Assembly: GCA_013141385.1 (NCBI GenBank) | Contig: JABFRB010000022.1 | Span: 182,042-246,041 of the forward strand | Direction: 5' to 3' | DNA from: Bacteroidales bacterium | GTDB lineage: Bacteria; Bacteroidota; Bacteroidia; Bacteroidales; Tenuifilaceae | Length of the DNA stretch: 64,000 nucleotides | Shown here: positions 34,598 to 45,059 of the stretch, piece by piece | How the letters are laid out: each line of letters starts with the position of its first letter | Numbering within the stretch: the first letter of the stretch is position 1 | Made by a program: the position numbers and the translations under genes | The notes under the pieces: generated by a model | The model's input: the letters and a program-made list of their open reading frames with translations, nothing else | What the model was told of the DNA's origin: nothing | Database searches by the model: none

Positions 34598-35881
34598 ATG
34601 ACTCAAAAATTCAAAACACCAATAGTTCCAATTACTATCCTTGCTGCGCTATTCTTTATATTCGGTTTTGCCACTTGGTTAAATGGTACGCTAATTCCTT
34701 ACCTTAAAATTGCTTGCGAACTCAATACCTTTCAATCTACATTTGTTGCATTCGCATTTTACATCTCCTATTTTGTAATGGCAATACCATCGTCATGGAT
34801 ATTAAGATTTACAGGGTTTAAAAAAGGTATGATGGTGGGCTTATTAGTAATGGCTGTTGGAGCATTAATATTTATACCAGCTGCAAATACTCGTACCTAT
34901 GGATTGTTCCTAACAGGGCTATTTGTTATTGGTACAGGATTATCTTTACTTCAAACAGCATCAAATCCTTATATCACTATAATTGGGCCTATTGAAAGTG
35001 CTGCAAAAAGGATTAGCATAATGGGTATCTGCAACAAAGTTGCCGGTGTGCTTGCTCCTATAATATTGGGTGCTATAATTCTTTCTGATGCTGATACTCT
35101 TACCAAGGAACTCCAAGGGTTGGATTCAGCCGCTAGGGCAATTCGGCTTGATGAGATTGCAGCAAGGGTTATAAATCCATATATAATCATGGCAATAATC
35201 CTCACAGGTCTGGCATTGATGATAAGGTTATCGCCACTTCCAGAAATTGAAATGGAGCAAAATGAAAATGATAATCAAAAACCTGCGGAGGATAGAAAAA
35301 GTGTTTTCATGTACCCCAATCTTGTACTTGGCGTTATTGCAATTTTCTTATACGTTGGTGTAGAGGTAGTAGCAGGAGATACTCTTCCGTTGTATGGACA
35401 ATCGCAGGGTATTGCACTTTCGGAGGCACGATACTTCACCTCTTTTACGTTAGCCGCTATGGTAATTGGGTACATTATTGGAATTATAACAATCCCTAAA
35501 TTCATATCTCAATCCAGAGCATTAGCCATTTCGGCTGGTACTGGAATTATTTTTAGTCTCTGCGCAATTTTCACAAATGGCTATACATCAGTTTTGTTTA
35601 TCGCACTACTTGGTTTAGCCAATGCGCTTATGTGGCCTGCAATATGGCCTTTAGCAATACATGGTATTGGTAAATACACAAAAATTGGGTCTGCACTGCT
35701 GATTATGGGTATTGCCGGAGGTGCTGTATTTACGGTTCTTTGGGGTCGCCTATCGGTGATTCAGGCAATTGGACACCAACTGGCATATTGGATTATGATT
35801 CCATGCTACTTGTTTATACTCTACTACAGCATAAACGGGCATAGAATATTAAGTTGGAGAAAACTTAGAGCTAAAAATTAG
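34598..35881 (+). CDS. FucP-like sugar/H+ symporter (MFS)
   Basis: A 427-residue inner-membrane transporter with about 12 TM helices and a polar loop near residues 210-230. The N-terminus (FFIFGFATWLNGTLIPYLKIACEL) is the characteristic TM1 of the FucP/GluP/NagP branch of the major facilitator superfamily, and QTASNPYITIIGP in TM4 is also diagnostic. It would import a hexose, fucose or amino sugar with protons. The substrate cannot be set from sequence and no sugar kinase lies next to it. A small exported protein gene follows after 41 bp. Confidence 0.88.
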   Translation: MTQKFKTPIVPITILAALFFIFGFATWLNGTLIPYLKIACELNTFQSTFVAFAFYISYFVMAIPSSWILRFTGFKKGMMVGLLVMAVGALIFIPAANTRTYGLFLTGLFVIGTGLSLLQTASNPYITIIGPIESAAKRISIMGICNKVAGVLAPIILGAIILSDADTLTKELQGLDSAARAIRLDEIAARVINPYIIMAIILTGLALMIRLSPLPEIEMEQNENDNQKPAEDRKSVFMYPNLVLGVIAIFLYVGVEVVAGDTLPLYGQSQGIALSEARYFTSFTLAAMVIGYIIGIITIPKFISQSRALAISAGTGIIFSLCAIFTNGYTSVLFIALLGLANALMWPAIWPLAIHGIGKYTKIGSALLIMGIAGGAVFTVLWGRLSVIQAIGHQLAYWIMIPCYLFILYYSINGHRILSWRKLRAKN

Positions 35882-35922
35882 TACCTACATTTGGTTATTG
35901 AGTTCGTTTTAAAACATAAAAA

Positions 35923-36444
35923 ATGAAAAAATTAAGATTCTCCCTAGCCTTAGCACTTATTCTATTTGTACAATTATGTTGGGCTCAGCAGCCAAATAGT
36001 AAATGGGAAAAATGGAATTTTCTGATGGGAGAATGGGTTGGCGAAGGTAACGGGCAACCCGGTAAAGGGGGTGGATATTTCTCGTTTAATACCGATTTGG
36101 ATGGAAATATTCTTGTACGCAAGAGTCACACAGAATTCCCTGCAACATCCGATAAGAAAGCCTCCGTTCATGACGATTTAATGTATATCTACACAGATTA
36201 TACTGGGAATATCTCAAAAGCAATTTATTTTGATAATGAGGGTCATGTAATAAACTACTCGATAACCTATTCGGAAAACTCAATAGTGTTAACAAGCGAA
36301 GCAATACAGAATGCTCCCAGATTTCGCCTTTCATACATTGTAATCGATAAGGATTCGGTTAATGTTCGGTTTGAATTTGCTCCACCTTCAAAACCCGATG
36401 ATTTTAAAATCTATATCGAAGGGAAAAGTGTAAGGAAAAAGTAA
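35923..36444 (+). CDS. Exported protein, DUF1579-like
   Basis: A 173-residue protein. A signal peptide of about 21 residues ends CWAQ; the mature part starts with a WEKWNFLMGEWVGEG block, followed by a run of strands (GGYFSFNTDLDGNILVRK, HDDLMYIYTDYTG, KAIYFDNEGHVINYSI). The pattern F-L-x-G-x-W-x-G-x-G near the N-terminus and beta-barrel-like strands resemble DUF1579 and related lipocalin-type folds. The assignment is from pattern only. It is 41 bp after the sugar symporter gene and 28 bp before the acetyltransferase gene, so the three may share a transcript. Confidence 0.65.
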   Translation: MKKLRFSLALALILFVQLCWAQQPNSKWEKWNFLMGEWVGEGNGQPGKGGGYFSFNTDLDGNILVRKSHTEFPATSDKKASVHDDLMYIYTDYTGNISKAIYFDNEGHVINYSITYSENSIVLTSEAIQNAPRFRLSYIVIDKDSVNVRFEFAPPSKPDDFKIYIEGKSVRKK

Positions 36445-36472
36445 CCCACAAACTATCCTAAATACCATTCTC

Positions 36473-36958
36473 GTGATTAGAGAAATGAATGATACCGATG
36501 ACTCCAGAGTACTCGAAATTTATAGCATGGGTATTGAAACGAGGAATGCGACGTTCGAAACATCTGTGCCAAGCTGGAAGGAATGGGACTCAAAGCATCT
36601 GAAGCATTCAAGATTTGTATATGTGGAAGATGGACTAATTCTAGGATGGATTGTCTTTTCTCAAGTATCATCTCGTTATGTTTATAGAGGGGTTGCCGAG
36701 GTGAGCATTTATGTCGATTTAAAATATGGAGGGAAAGGTATTGGCTCTAAACTAATGGAAACAGGCATAAAATCCTCCGAAGAAAATGGTATATGGACTA
36801 TTCAATCGAGCGTATTTCCTGAAAATGCTGCAACTCTAAAGCTCCATCAAAAATTCGGTTTTAGAATTATTGGAAAACGTGAGCGAGTTGCCTCGCTTGA
36901 TGGTACTTGGAGGGATACCATATTGCTTGAACGAAGAAGTAAAATTGTTGGGAATTAG
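36473..36958 (+). CDS. GNAT acetyltransferase, phosphinothricin-type
   Basis: A 161-residue N-acetyltransferase. The start is GTG at 36473, giving (V/M)IREMNDTD, the usual first strand of the family. The acetyl-CoA loop is visible as VDLKYGGKGIGSKLM (motif Q/R-x2-G-x-G/A), and SVFPENAATLKLHQKFGFRIIGKRERV is the typical end of the phosphinothricin/methionine-sulfone acetyltransferase group. Upstream, RNATFETSVPSWKEWD is also characteristic of that group. It probably acetylates a small amine or a glutamine-synthetase inhibitor analogue. Resistance should not be assumed. Confidence 0.85.
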   Translation: MIREMNDTDDSRVLEIYSMGIETRNATFETSVPSWKEWDSKHLKHSRFVYVEDGLILGWIVFSQVSSRYVYRGVAEVSIYVDLKYGGKGIGSKLMETGIKSSEENGIWTIQSSVFPENAATLKLHQKFGFRIIGKRERVASLDGTWRDTILLERRSKIVGN

Positions 36959-37284
36959 TATAATATCTCTGTTTTGTTTTAATATAATAATGCGAATTTT
37001 AGAGTAGAAAAAAAGGCAAAAAACACAATCAATAACTCCGCCATTTAAGACGGAGTAGATTGAGAAAGGGGAATAGGGCTTTAGCCCAACATCAATTAAA
37101 TTAACTATTACAAAATAAAATGATACAATTATTTAATTAACTGAGAAAGTTGCTGAAATAAACAAACTAAAATCAAGGGCTAAAGCCCAGATAATTTAAT
37201 GATTACAGCCTTCGCCTTAAAAGGTGGAGTTATTGATTCAACAATTAATTGACATAAGTAAATGTCTAACTTAATTTTATTTTC
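36959..37284. other. Gene-free gap containing a MITE-like element
   Basis: No gene. Most of it is the inverted-repeat element at 37027-37240. The remaining 44 bp at the right end lead into the pentapeptide gene. Confidence 0.65.
37027..37240. mobile_element. MITE-like element with terminal inverted repeats, 214 bp
   Basis: The left end (AATCAATAACTCCGCC, then TTTAAG) and the right end (CTTAAAAGG, then TGGAGTTATTGATT) are inverted copies of about 22 bp. Inside are two further blocks, GGGCTTTAGCCC and GGGCTAAAGCCC. There is no ORF, and the element sits between two genes. Elements of this layout are widespread between genes in Bacteroidota; mobility by a transposase elsewhere is inferred. Confidence 0.7.
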
Positions 37285-37851
37285 GTGAAAAAAACATTCG
37301 AAGATGTAGTTTTCGAAAAGATTCAACCTACCGATGGTTATAGCAATAAATACATTGGTTGTACATTCAAAAACTGTGATTTTTCCAACGTTAATTTTGG
37401 CATAGCCGAATTTATCGATTGTATATTCATCTCATGCAACCTAACAATGGCTAAGTTCGATAGCACAACACTTAGCAGGGTTAAATTTGATGCTTGTAAA
37501 CTATTTGGGGTCGATTTTAGTAAATGCTCCAAATTACTTTTCTCCGTATCATTTGAAAACTCAATTTTGAACTACTCTCTCTTCTCCAGGAATGATTTAA
37601 AAAATACAGTATTCAATAGCTGTAAGCTAATTGAGACGAATTTTATTGAAACAAACCTCACATCGACAAAGTTTCTTAATTGCGATCTCGAAAAAGCGCT
37701 CTTTGATAGGACAAATCTTGAAAAAGCCGACTTTTCCACTTCTCAAAACTATACCATAAATCCTGAGTTGAATAAGCTCAAAAAGACCAAATTCTCAATG
37801 CCAGATGTTATTGGCCTTTTACGAGGTTTGGATATTATTATTCAAGAGTGA
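37285..37851 (+). CDS. Pentapeptide-repeat protein
   Basis: A 188-residue protein, GTG start at 37285. Repeats of the A(D/N)Lxx type run through the whole chain (FKNCDFSNVNFGIAEFIDC, then NLTMAKFDS and DLEKALFDRTNLEKADFS), which forms a right-handed four-sided beta-helix. Length and layout are like the Qnr/MfpA group that mimics DNA, but many pentapeptide proteins have other or unknown roles, so quinolone protection is only one possibility. It has several Cys in the repeat positions (NCDF, DCIF, SCNL, ACKL). It stands alone downstream of a MITE. Confidence 0.85.
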   Translation: MKKTFEDVVFEKIQPTDGYSNKYIGCTFKNCDFSNVNFGIAEFIDCIFISCNLTMAKFDSTTLSRVKFDACKLFGVDFSKCSKLLFSVSFENSILNYSLFSRNDLKNTVFNSCKLIETNFIETNLTSTKFLNCDLEKALFDRTNLEKADFSTSQNYTINPELNKLKKTKFSMPDVIGLLRGLDIIIQE

Positions 37852-38042
37852 ATCCGTTCAAATAATATCAACTTGGATTATCGTATATGTCCAAAGGAAT
37901 GTTCTATAATTTATCTCTAATATTGGTATAATCATTTGATGATTTACTAATATTACTATTTTTGAGCATAAGGATATATATGATTTAACAAAGACAAGTC
38001 GTTTTAAAGATTTTTTCAATTTTGAAATTATAAGTTTTGAAT

Positions 38043-39020
38043 ATGGAAAACTTTCCAAAAATTGAATTACATGTTCACCTGGACTGTTGTTTAAGCTATG
38101 ATTTTGTGGCAAAGAGAAAAAAAATATCTCACGAAGATTTTATTAAGAATTTTGTTGCTGGCGATAGCTGTTCAAGTTTAACCGATCATTTGAGCTATGT
38201 ACGTAATGAATTAGAATTACTTCAAACAGAGATAGATTTAAAAGATGCAATAACAGATCTATTCGATCAGTTTAAGAGCGACAACGTAATTTATGCCGAA
38301 ATACGATTCTGCCCATTACTACACTCGGAAAAAGGGCTTTCTCCCGAAGAGGTTGTTAAAATATTAAGCGATGCCGTAGTTGAATGTCAGGAATTATATA
38401 AAATCGAAGCCAATTTAATCCTAGCAACCCTTAGGGAATACTCACCTGAACAAAGTCAGCTCATTTACGATCTCGCTAAAAAAAATATGCATAAGAAAGT
38501 TGTTGCAATCGATTTAGCATCCGATGAAATAAAATACGGAATAGGCAATCATATTGGAATTTATAAATCAGCAATGCTCGATAATGTTAATAGAATAGCA
38601 CATGCCGGTGAAGTTAACGGGCCAGAAAGTGTTTGGGAAACAATCAAAAATCTGAATCCATCAAGAATTGGACATGGGGTAAAGAGCATTGAGGATAGCG
38701 AACTAATAAACTATTTAATTGAAAAAAATATTCACCTAGAAGTTTGCCCTTCCAGTAATTTAAAATCTAAAATCTACCCCAATTTAAAAGAACATCCCAT
38801 AAATGAACTCTATAGAAAAGGCATTTCTGTTGGAATAAATACCGATGGTAGAACCATGACATATACAACATTAAATAATGAATATCAAAATCTGATAAAC
38901 GCATTTGGATGGGAGAAAACCGATTTCCTGAAATGTAATATAAATTCTATCTCCGCTTCATTTTTAGATAATCACAAAAAAGAGAAATACATTGAACAGC
39001 TAATTAATTCATATAAATAA
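38043..39020 (+). CDS. add: Adenosine deaminase-family protein
   Basis: A 325-residue amidohydrolase. Zinc-binding HVHLD (His10, His12) opens the barrel. RIAHAGEV contains the later His and catalytic Glu, and RIGHGVKS the next His. The final Asp is Asp268 in INTDGRTM; the second Asp of the classical NTDDP motif, which contacts the purine ring, is Gly269. Actinobacterial deaminases also vary here, so activity on adenosine is likely but a relaxed or different purine substrate is possible. The start is ATG 38043; the frame is open to a TTG six bases earlier. Monocistronic. Confidence 0.85.
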   Translation: MENFPKIELHVHLDCCLSYDFVAKRKKISHEDFIKNFVAGDSCSSLTDHLSYVRNELELLQTEIDLKDAITDLFDQFKSDNVIYAEIRFCPLLHSEKGLSPEEVVKILSDAVVECQELYKIEANLILATLREYSPEQSQLIYDLAKKNMHKKVVAIDLASDEIKYGIGNHIGIYKSAMLDNVNRIAHAGEVNGPESVWETIKNLNPSRIGHGVKSIEDSELINYLIEKNIHLEVCPSSNLKSKIYPNLKEHPINELYRKGISVGINTDGRTMTYTTLNNEYQNLINAFGWEKTDFLKCNINSISASFLDNHKKEKYIEQLINSYK

Positions 39021-39052
39021 ATACGGACACAGCATATCTTCTTGATTTTTTG

Positions 39053-39078
39053 GTACTTTTTTATCAAGAAAAAAGTAC
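39053..39078. terminator. Hairpin after the adenosine deaminase gene
   Basis: GTACTTTTTT and AAAAAAGTAC form a perfect 10-bp stem with a short loop, 33 bp after the stop. It has no separate T run because the stem itself is T-rich, so it is a weak terminator candidate. Confidence 0.45.
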
Positions 39079-39252
39079 AATAAAAACAATTACAGCATAT
39101 AGTTTCCAAACAAAGTTCATTTAATCTGTTTACACAAGCTTCTTTACATCATTCATTTGCTCCTTTCTAATATATTGTCTAGTTTTGAATAGCATAATAG
39201 ATATACCTTACTATATTAACTTACCTAATCTGAGACTTATAACCTTTATTTT

Positions 39253-39822
39253 ATGTATTTATTCTTTGATACCGAAACAACAGGTTTACCAAAAAATTGG
39301 AAAGCACCTATAACTGACCTTAAAAACTGGCCACGTCTTGTACAACTAGCATATCTATACTATGACGGAAATGGTAACAAAATTTCGGATGGTGATTTTA
39401 TAATTAAACCCGAAGGATTTACCATCCCAGCAGATGCATCTCGTATTCATGGAATCTCAACAGAAAGGGCACTTAAAGAGGGTAAATCATTAAAGGAAGT
39501 TTTAGAACACTTTCATTCATTAATTGGTAAAGCAGAGGTTCTTGTTGCGCATAATATGAGTTTTGACGAAAAAATTGTAGGTGCCGAATTTTTAAGGATT
39601 GGAATGCAAAACTCAATTCCCACAAAAAAGAAAATATGCACAATGCAAAGCACCACAAATTTTTGTGCCCTTAATGGCCCTTACGGTTATAAATGGCCAA
39701 AACTGTCGGAGCTACACTACAAACTATTCAAAACAGGATTCGACGAAGCGCATAATGCAGCAGTAGATATAACTGCAACAGCAAAGTGTTTTTGGGAGCT
39801 AAAGAGAATTGGAAAGATATAG
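39253..39822 (+). CDS. DEDDh 3'-5' exonuclease (DnaQ-like)
   Basis: A 189-residue exonuclease. ExoI is FFDTETTGLP with Asp6 and Glu8, ExoII is VLVAHNMSFDEKIVG, and ExoIII is HNAAVDITAT with the His and Asp of the DEDDh class. RIHGIS between them is typical of the epsilon-subunit/DnaQ group. The length is that of a stand-alone exonuclease domain without the C-terminal polymerase-binding part, so it may be a repair or RNA-trimming enzyme rather than the replicative proofreader. A hairpin, TTTCTAAC/GTTAGAAA, follows the stop. Confidence 0.88.
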   Translation: MYLFFDTETTGLPKNWKAPITDLKNWPRLVQLAYLYYDGNGNKISDGDFIIKPEGFTIPADASRIHGISTERALKEGKSLKEVLEHFHSLIGKAEVLVAHNMSFDEKIVGAEFLRIGMQNSIPTKKKICTMQSTTNFCALNGPYGYKWPKLSELHYKLFKTGFDEAHNAAVDITATAKCFWELKRIGKI

Positions 39823-39829
39823 TTTGAAG

Positions 39830-39860
39830 TTTTCTAACTGTTAAAACCGGTTAGAAAATT
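39830..39860 (+). terminator. Hairpin after the exonuclease gene
   Basis: TTTTCTAAC and GGTTAGAAAA pair around TGTTAAAACC, followed by TTTCTAATTT. It lies just after the stop at 39822 and would end that transcript. The T run is imperfect. Confidence 0.5.
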
Positions 39861-39899
39861 TCTAATTTGCATTAACGCCCTTAAAGAAATTGTTTCAAA

Positions 39900-39926
39900 T
39901 CAAAAAAGCCCTCTTACCAAGGGCTT
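39900..39926 (-). terminator. Terminator of argS
   Basis: AAGCCCT and AGGGCTT form a 7-bp stem with a 7-base loop. On the minus strand it is followed by six T. It lies 27 bp after the argS stop. Confidence 0.88.
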
Positions 39927-39952
39927 TCATTTTATTACAATCAACAATCTCT

Positions 39953-41746
39953 CTACATCTTCTCCGGCACATCAATTCCAAGCAACCACATACTTTTCCG
40001 TATGGTATCGCCAACAATTTTGGAAAGTGATAACCGTAGAGCTTGAACATCCAATTTTTCTTCCTTTAGGATTGGGAAATCGTGGTAGAACTGGTTGTAC
40101 TCCTTGGTAAGTTCATAAGCATAGTTAGCCACAAATGATGGGCTTAGCTCCTTCCCTGCCAGCTCCACAATAGTAGGAAATTCGCTTATCAGCTTAATCA
40201 GTTCAATCTCCTTTAATGCTGTAAAACCTTGCATTGAGATTGTTTTTGGTAGGTTAATACCCAACTCCTCCGCTTTGCGAAGTACTGAACAAATTCGAGC
40301 GTGGGTGTACTGAATAAATGACCCCGTGTTCCCATTAAAATCAATTGATTCGCGGGGATTAAAGGTCATATTCTTTTTAGGATCAACTTTAAGAATAAAG
40401 TATTTAAGCGCACCAAGTCCAACCATACGGCTAATTGCGGCAGCCTCATTGCTATCAATACCATCGAGTTTACCCAGCTCAGCGGACATATCGTGGGCAG
40501 TTGAAACCATCTCTTCAACCAATTCATCGGCATCAACAACTGTTCCTTCGCGCGATTTCATCTTGCCTTCAGGTAGCTGAACCATCCCGTAGGATAGGTG
40601 AAACAGGTTATCGCTCCATTTATAGCCTAGCTTTGCCAGTATCAGCTTAAGTACCTGAAAATGGTACTCCTGCTCGTTCCCAACAACATAGATATGCTCA
40701 TCGAGATGATGCTCATCAAAACGTTGAATGGCAGTACCAATATCCTGAGTTATATATACCGATGTTCCATCGGAGCGCATTAGAATCTTCTCATCAAGCC
40801 CATCATTGGTAAGGTCAATCCAAATAGATCCATCATCCTTACGCTTAAACACCCCTTTATCGAGTCCCTCCAAAACAGTTGCTTTTCCTAAGAGATAAGT
40901 CTGTGATTCGTGATATGTTTTATCAAAGCTAATTCCAAGCGCTTTGTAGGTTTTTTCAAATCCATCGTACACCCAACCATTCATCCTCTCCCACAATGCA
41001 TAAATCACAGGATCTTTAGCCTCCCACTTGCGGAGCATCTCCTGAGCCTCAAGCATTAAAGGTGCTTTGGTTCTTGCCTCCTCATCCGATAACCCTTTCG
41101 ATTTTAAATCTTCAATCTGCAATTTATACTCCCTATCGAATCGAACATAGTAGTCGCCAACAAAATGATCGCCTTTCTTTCCCAATGATTCTGGGGTTGC
41201 ACCATTACCAAACTTCTGCCATGCCAGCATCGATTTACAGATATGAATACCTCTATCGTTAACAAGGTTCACCCTTTTAACGTTATTACCATTCTTTTCG
41301 AGGATTCTGGAAACCGAAAAACCAAGTAGGTTATTCCTAATATGACCCAAGTGAAGGGGTTTATTGGTATTAGGCGATGAAAATTCAACCATCACGCTCC
41401 TCCCCGATGCACCCAATGGCAAAAAGCCATAATCACTGGTCAGGGAGATATTGGTAAGGGTTTCTGCCCAATATTCATTGGACATCGAAAGGTTAAGAAA
41501 TCCCTTTATTACATTGAAACGAACAATCTGCTTACAATTATCAACCAGATATTGACCAATTTCCTGAGAAGTTGCCTCTGGATTTTTCTTTGATATTTTA
41601 AGCAAAGGAAAGGCGACCAAGGTATAGTCGCCTTCAAATTCCTTTCGTGTTTTCTGTATTTGCAGCTGCGAAGCGTCAGCAATCACACCATATAACTTCT
41701 CAACTGCTATTTTTGCTTCATTTTGAAGAAATAATTCTGTAGACAT
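39953..41746 (-). CDS. argS: Arginyl-tRNA synthetase
   Basis: A 597-residue class I synthetase that charges tRNA-Arg. An N-terminal ArgS additional domain (residues 1-90) precedes VEFSSPNTNKPLHLGHIRN, which contains the HIGH signature as HLGH. The KMSKS-equivalent loop is GKMKSREG, and the C-terminal anticodon-binding domain has FIQYTHARICSVLRKA. The length fits the bacterial family. It lies 26 bp downstream of secA on the same strand, so the two may be co-transcribed. Ends in a clear terminator. Confidence 0.96.
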   Translation of the reverse strand: MSTELFLQNEAKIAVEKLYGVIADASQLQIQKTRKEFEGDYTLVAFPLLKISKKNPEATSQEIGQYLVDNCKQIVRFNVIKGFLNLSMSNEYWAETLTNISLTSDYGFLPLGASGRSVMVEFSSPNTNKPLHLGHIRNNLLGFSVSRILEKNGNNVKRVNLVNDRGIHICKSMLAWQKFGNGATPESLGKKGDHFVGDYYVRFDREYKLQIEDLKSKGLSDEEARTKAPLMLEAQEMLRKWEAKDPVIYALWERMNGWVYDGFEKTYKALGISFDKTYHESQTYLLGKATVLEGLDKGVFKRKDDGSIWIDLTNDGLDEKILMRSDGTSVYITQDIGTAIQRFDEHHLDEHIYVVGNEQEYHFQVLKLILAKLGYKWSDNLFHLSYGMVQLPEGKMKSREGTVVDADELVEEMVSTAHDMSAELGKLDGIDSNEAAAISRMVGLGALKYFILKVDPKKNMTFNPRESIDFNGNTGSFIQYTHARICSVLRKAEELGINLPKTISMQGFTALKEIELIKLISEFPTIVELAGKELSPSFVANYAYELTKEYNQFYHDFPILKEEKLDVQALRLSLSKIVGDTIRKSMWLLGIDVPEKM

Positions 41747-41771
41747 TTTTGTCTTTAGTATCTAGTTAAAC

Positions 41772-44700
41772 TCACGCTTCATTCCTACCATGACAAGCCT
41801 TGTACTTTTTACCGCTTCCGCAAGGACAAGGATCATTACGACCAACTTTTTTCTCAACACGGATAGGTTCATGACGTTGTTCCTGAGTATTTGAACCTGC
41901 ATTTAAGGCATCGGTGCGGCTTGTCTCATACTTGCTCATATCGAGTTTACGATGTTGACGAGCTTCCTGAACCTGACTTGGATCCCTTGTAGGAATAAAC
42001 GCTTTAACCAGAATTGATGCAACATCCCTATTCATCTTATCGAGCATTATTTTGAATAGTTGGTACGCTTCGAATTTATAGATTAATAGAGGATCCTTTT
42101 GCTCATAAGTTGCGTTCTGAACGCTCTGCTTAAGTTCATCCATTTCACGTAAATGCTCTTTCCAATAATCATCAACAGTCATTAAACTAATGGATTGGCT
42201 GAATGAGCGAGTAAGCTCTTTTCCTCCCGATTCGTATGATTTTTTAAGGTTTGTTACAATTTGATAAACCTTTTGACCATCGGAAATTGGAACTACAATA
42301 TTTTCATATAATGCCGACTGCTTCTCATATACCTCTTTTATAACAGGATAAGCTTGATTTGCAATAGTTGCAGATTTATGTTTATACGAAGCTAATGCCG
42401 ATTTATAAATACTATCGGTTAAGTCACTTGCGTTTATCTGGAGATATTCTTTCTCATCAATAGGAACTTCAATGGAAAGATTTCTAATAAGATCTAAATT
42501 AAAATCTTCATACGAAGCGATTCCATGATTATCATTTACAACTGCCTGACAAACATCGTATAGCATATTTGCCACATCAACATCTACACGTTCGCCAAAC
42601 AGAGCATGACGACGACGTGTGTAGATAACCTCACGTTGTGAGTTCATTACATCATCGTACTCGAGCAAACGTTTACGAGTACCAAAGTTGTTCTCTTCAA
42701 CCTTTTTCTGAGCACGTTCAATCGATTTTGATATCATTGAGTGTTGGATAACCTCACCCTCTTTTAGGCCCAGTCTATCCATAATCTTAGCAATACGATC
42801 GGAGCCAAAAAGTCTCATCAATTCATCTTCAAGCGATACAAAGAATTGCGAAGTACCTGGATCTCCCTGACGACCAGCACGACCTCGAAGCTGACGGTCA
42901 ACACGACGTGATTCGTGACGCTCAGTACCAATAATAGCCAAACCACCAGCAGCACGTACCTCGGGTGTTAACTTGATATCAGTACCACGACCAGCCATAT
43001 TTGTAGCAATGGTAACAGTTTTAGGTCTACCTGCTTCAGCAACAATATCAGCCTCACGTTGGTGAAGTTTAGCATTCAAAACGTTATGCTTAACACCCTT
43101 TATTTTGAGCATTCGGCTTAATAACTCCGAAATCTCAACGGATGTTGTACCAACAAGAACAGGACGATTATTATTTGTTAGACTTACAATTTCATCAATA
43201 ACGGCGTTGTATTTTTCACGCTTGGTTTTATAAACCAAATCTTCCATATCCTTACGAACTACTGGACGATTTGTGGGTACTACAACAACATCAAGTTTAT
43301 AGATTGTCCAGAATTCACCAGCTTCAGTCTCAGCAGTACCTGTCATACCGGCTAGTTTATGGTACATCCTAAAGTAATTCTGAAGTGTAATGGTTGCAAA
43401 AGTCTGCGTGGCAGCCTCAACCTTTACCTTCTCTTTAGCCTCAATAGCCTGATGCAAACCATCGGAATAACGTCGTCCCTCAAGAATACGACCTGTTTGC
43501 TCATCTACAATTTTAACCTTGTTATCCATCACCACATACTCAATATCCTTCTCGAACATGGCGTAGGCTTTCAGCAACTGATGAACGGTATGTACACGTT
43601 CCGATTTTATTGAATAGTCCCTTAGTATAGTCTCTTTTGCTTCTAATCTTTCCGCAGGGCTTAAACTACTCTTCTCAAGTTCTGCTACTTCGCTACCAAA
43701 ATCGGGAAGAACAAAGAACTTTGAATCTTCCGAAGAACTGGTAATTAAATCAATACCCTTATCGGTGAGCTCAACTGAGTTTAACTTTTCGTCAATAACA
43801 AAGAAAAGGTCATCAGTAACAACATGCATGTTTTTGTTATTGTCCGACATATAAAAGTTCTCCGTTTTAAGAAGAAGAGCTTTCATACCCTGCTCACTTA
43901 AGAATTTAATAAGTGGCTTATACTTTGGCATCCCTTTATGTGCTCTGAGAAGCAGTTTTCCTCCTTCTTCAGTTTTTTCCTCTGATATTAGCTTTTTAGC
44001 ATCAGCAAGAAGTTGGGTTACGTAATTACGCTGTGCACTTACTAACTTTTCAACCTTTGGTTTATACTCGTCAAACATCTGATCATCTCCTTTAGGCACA
44101 GGACCAGAGATAATTAATGGTGTACGAGCATCATCAATAAGTACAGAGTCGACCTCATCAACAATTGCATAGTGATGCTTGCGCTGAACAAGATCTTCAG
44201 GCGAAATGGCCATGTTATCGCGGAGATAATCGAAACCATACTCGTTATTAGTTCCAAAGGTAATATCCGCTAGGTAAGCCCTACGACGTTGCTCCGAGTT
44301 GGGTTGATGCTTATCAATACAATCAACAGACAAGCCATTGAATTCATAAATTGGGCCCATCCACTCCGAGTCACGACGAGCCAAATAATCGTTAACAGTT
44401 ACCAAGTGAACACCTTTACCTGCCAAAGCATTTAAGAATACGGGTAATGTTGCAACAAGGGTTTTACCCTCACCTGTTCCCATCTCCGATATCTTTCCTT
44501 GATGCAGTACAACACCTCCCAAAAGCTGAACATCATAGTGAACCATGTCCCAAACAACCTCATTTCCGCCAGCCATCCAGCGGTTTTTATAGATTGCCTT
44601 ATCGCCCTCGATGGTAACAAAATCTTTTTTAGCGGCAAGATCTCTATCAAAGTCATTCGCAGTTACAACAATTGTCTCGTTTTCCTTAAAGCGACGAGCG

Positions 44701-45059
44701 GTTTCCTTAACGATTGAAAATGCCTCCGGTAGAATTTCGTTAAGAATCTCTTCTATCTTAACATCAATCTGCTTAATAAGTGAATCTACCTCAGTGTAAA
44801 CCTTTTCCTTCTCCTCATAATCAATCCCCTCGGTCTCCATTTGAGCCTTCAATTCTGCAACTTTATTCTCTTCCGCAGAAATATATTCCCTAATCTTTTT
44901 CTTTAATCTCGAAGTTTCACTTCGAAGTTCATCGTTACTAAGGTTAACAAATCGTGGATATGCCTCCTTAATCCGATTAACTATTGGCATCAACTCTTTC
45001 AAATCGCGTGCGGATTTGGTACCAAAGAGCTTAGCAATTATACCATCTATAAAACCCAT
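41772..45059 (-). CDS. secA: Preprotein translocase ATPase SecA
   Basis: A 1095-residue ATP-driven motor that pushes pre-proteins through SecYEG. The Walker A motif is [14 protein letters not shown], Walker B is [20 protein letters not shown], the preprotein-binding domain follows, and the helicase-like NBD2 contains [12 protein letters not shown] and [14 protein letters not shown]. The last 25 residues are the zinc-binding SEC-C tail ([14 protein letters not shown]). The greater length than E. coli SecA (901) is usual for Bacteroidota and comes from insertions in the N-terminal half. argS follows closely. Confidence 0.97.
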   Translation of the reverse strand: MGFIDGIIAKLFGTKSARDLKELMPIVNRIKEAYPRFVNLSNDELRSETSRLKKKIREYISAEENKVAELKAQMETEGIDYEEKEKVYTEVDSLIKQIDVKIEEILNEILPEAFSIVKETARRFKENETIVVTANDFDRDLAAKKDFVTIEGDKAIYKNRWMAGGNEVVWDMVHYDVQLLGGVVLHQGKISEMGTGEGKTLVATLPVFLNALAGKGVHLVTVNDYLARRDSEWMGPIYEFNGLSVDCIDKHQPNSEQRRRAYLADITFGTNNEYGFDYLRDNMAISPEDLVQRKHHYAIVDEVDSVLIDDARTPLIISGPVPKGDDQMFDEYKPKVEKLVSAQRNYVTQLLADAKKLISEEKTEEGGKLLLRAHKGMPKYKPLIKFLSEQGMKALLLKTENFYMSDNNKNMHVVTDDLFFVIDEKLNSVELTDKGIDLITSSSEDSKFFVLPDFGSEVAELEKSSLSPAERLEAKETILRDYSIKSERVHTVHQLLKAYAMFEKDIEYVVMDNKVKIVDEQTGRILEGRRYSDGLHQAIEAKEKVKVEAATQTFATITLQNYFRMYHKLAGMTGTAETEAGEFWTIYKLDVVVVPTNRPVVRKDMEDLVYKTKREKYNAVIDEIVSLTNNNRPVLVGTTSVEISELLSRMLKIKGVKHNVLNAKLHQREADIVAEAGRPKTVTIATNMAGRGTDIKLTPEVRAAGGLAIIGTERHESRRVDRQLRGRAGRQGDPGTSQFFVSLEDELMRLFGSDRIAKIMDRLGLKEGEVIQHSMISKSIERAQKKVEENNFGTRKRLLEYDDVMNSQREVIYTRRRHALFGERVDVDVANMLYDVCQAVVNDNHGIASYEDFNLDLIRNLSIEVPIDEKEYLQINASDLTDSIYKSALASYKHKSATIANQAYPVIKEVYEKQSALYENIVVPISDGQKVYQIVTNLKKSYESGGKELTRSFSQSISLMTVDDYWKEHLREMDELKQSVQNATYEQKDPLLIYKFEAYQLFKIMLDKMNRDVASILVKAFIPTRDPSQVQEARQHRKLDMSKYETSRTDALNAGSNTQEQRHEPIRVEKKVGRNDPCPCGSGKKYKACHGRNEA

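Noticed and set aside
36473..36958. Calling the acetyltransferase a herbicide-resistance gene
   Set aside because: The phosphinothricin-type GNAT group is broad and most members are not tied to resistance.
37285..37851. Calling the pentapeptide protein a Qnr quinolone-protection factor
   Set aside because: Only the repeat fold is visible; the loops that define Qnr cannot be matched with confidence.
37858..38112. An 84-residue minus-strand ORF upstream of the deaminase gene
   Set aside because: It overlaps the start of the deaminase gene and has no recognisable features.
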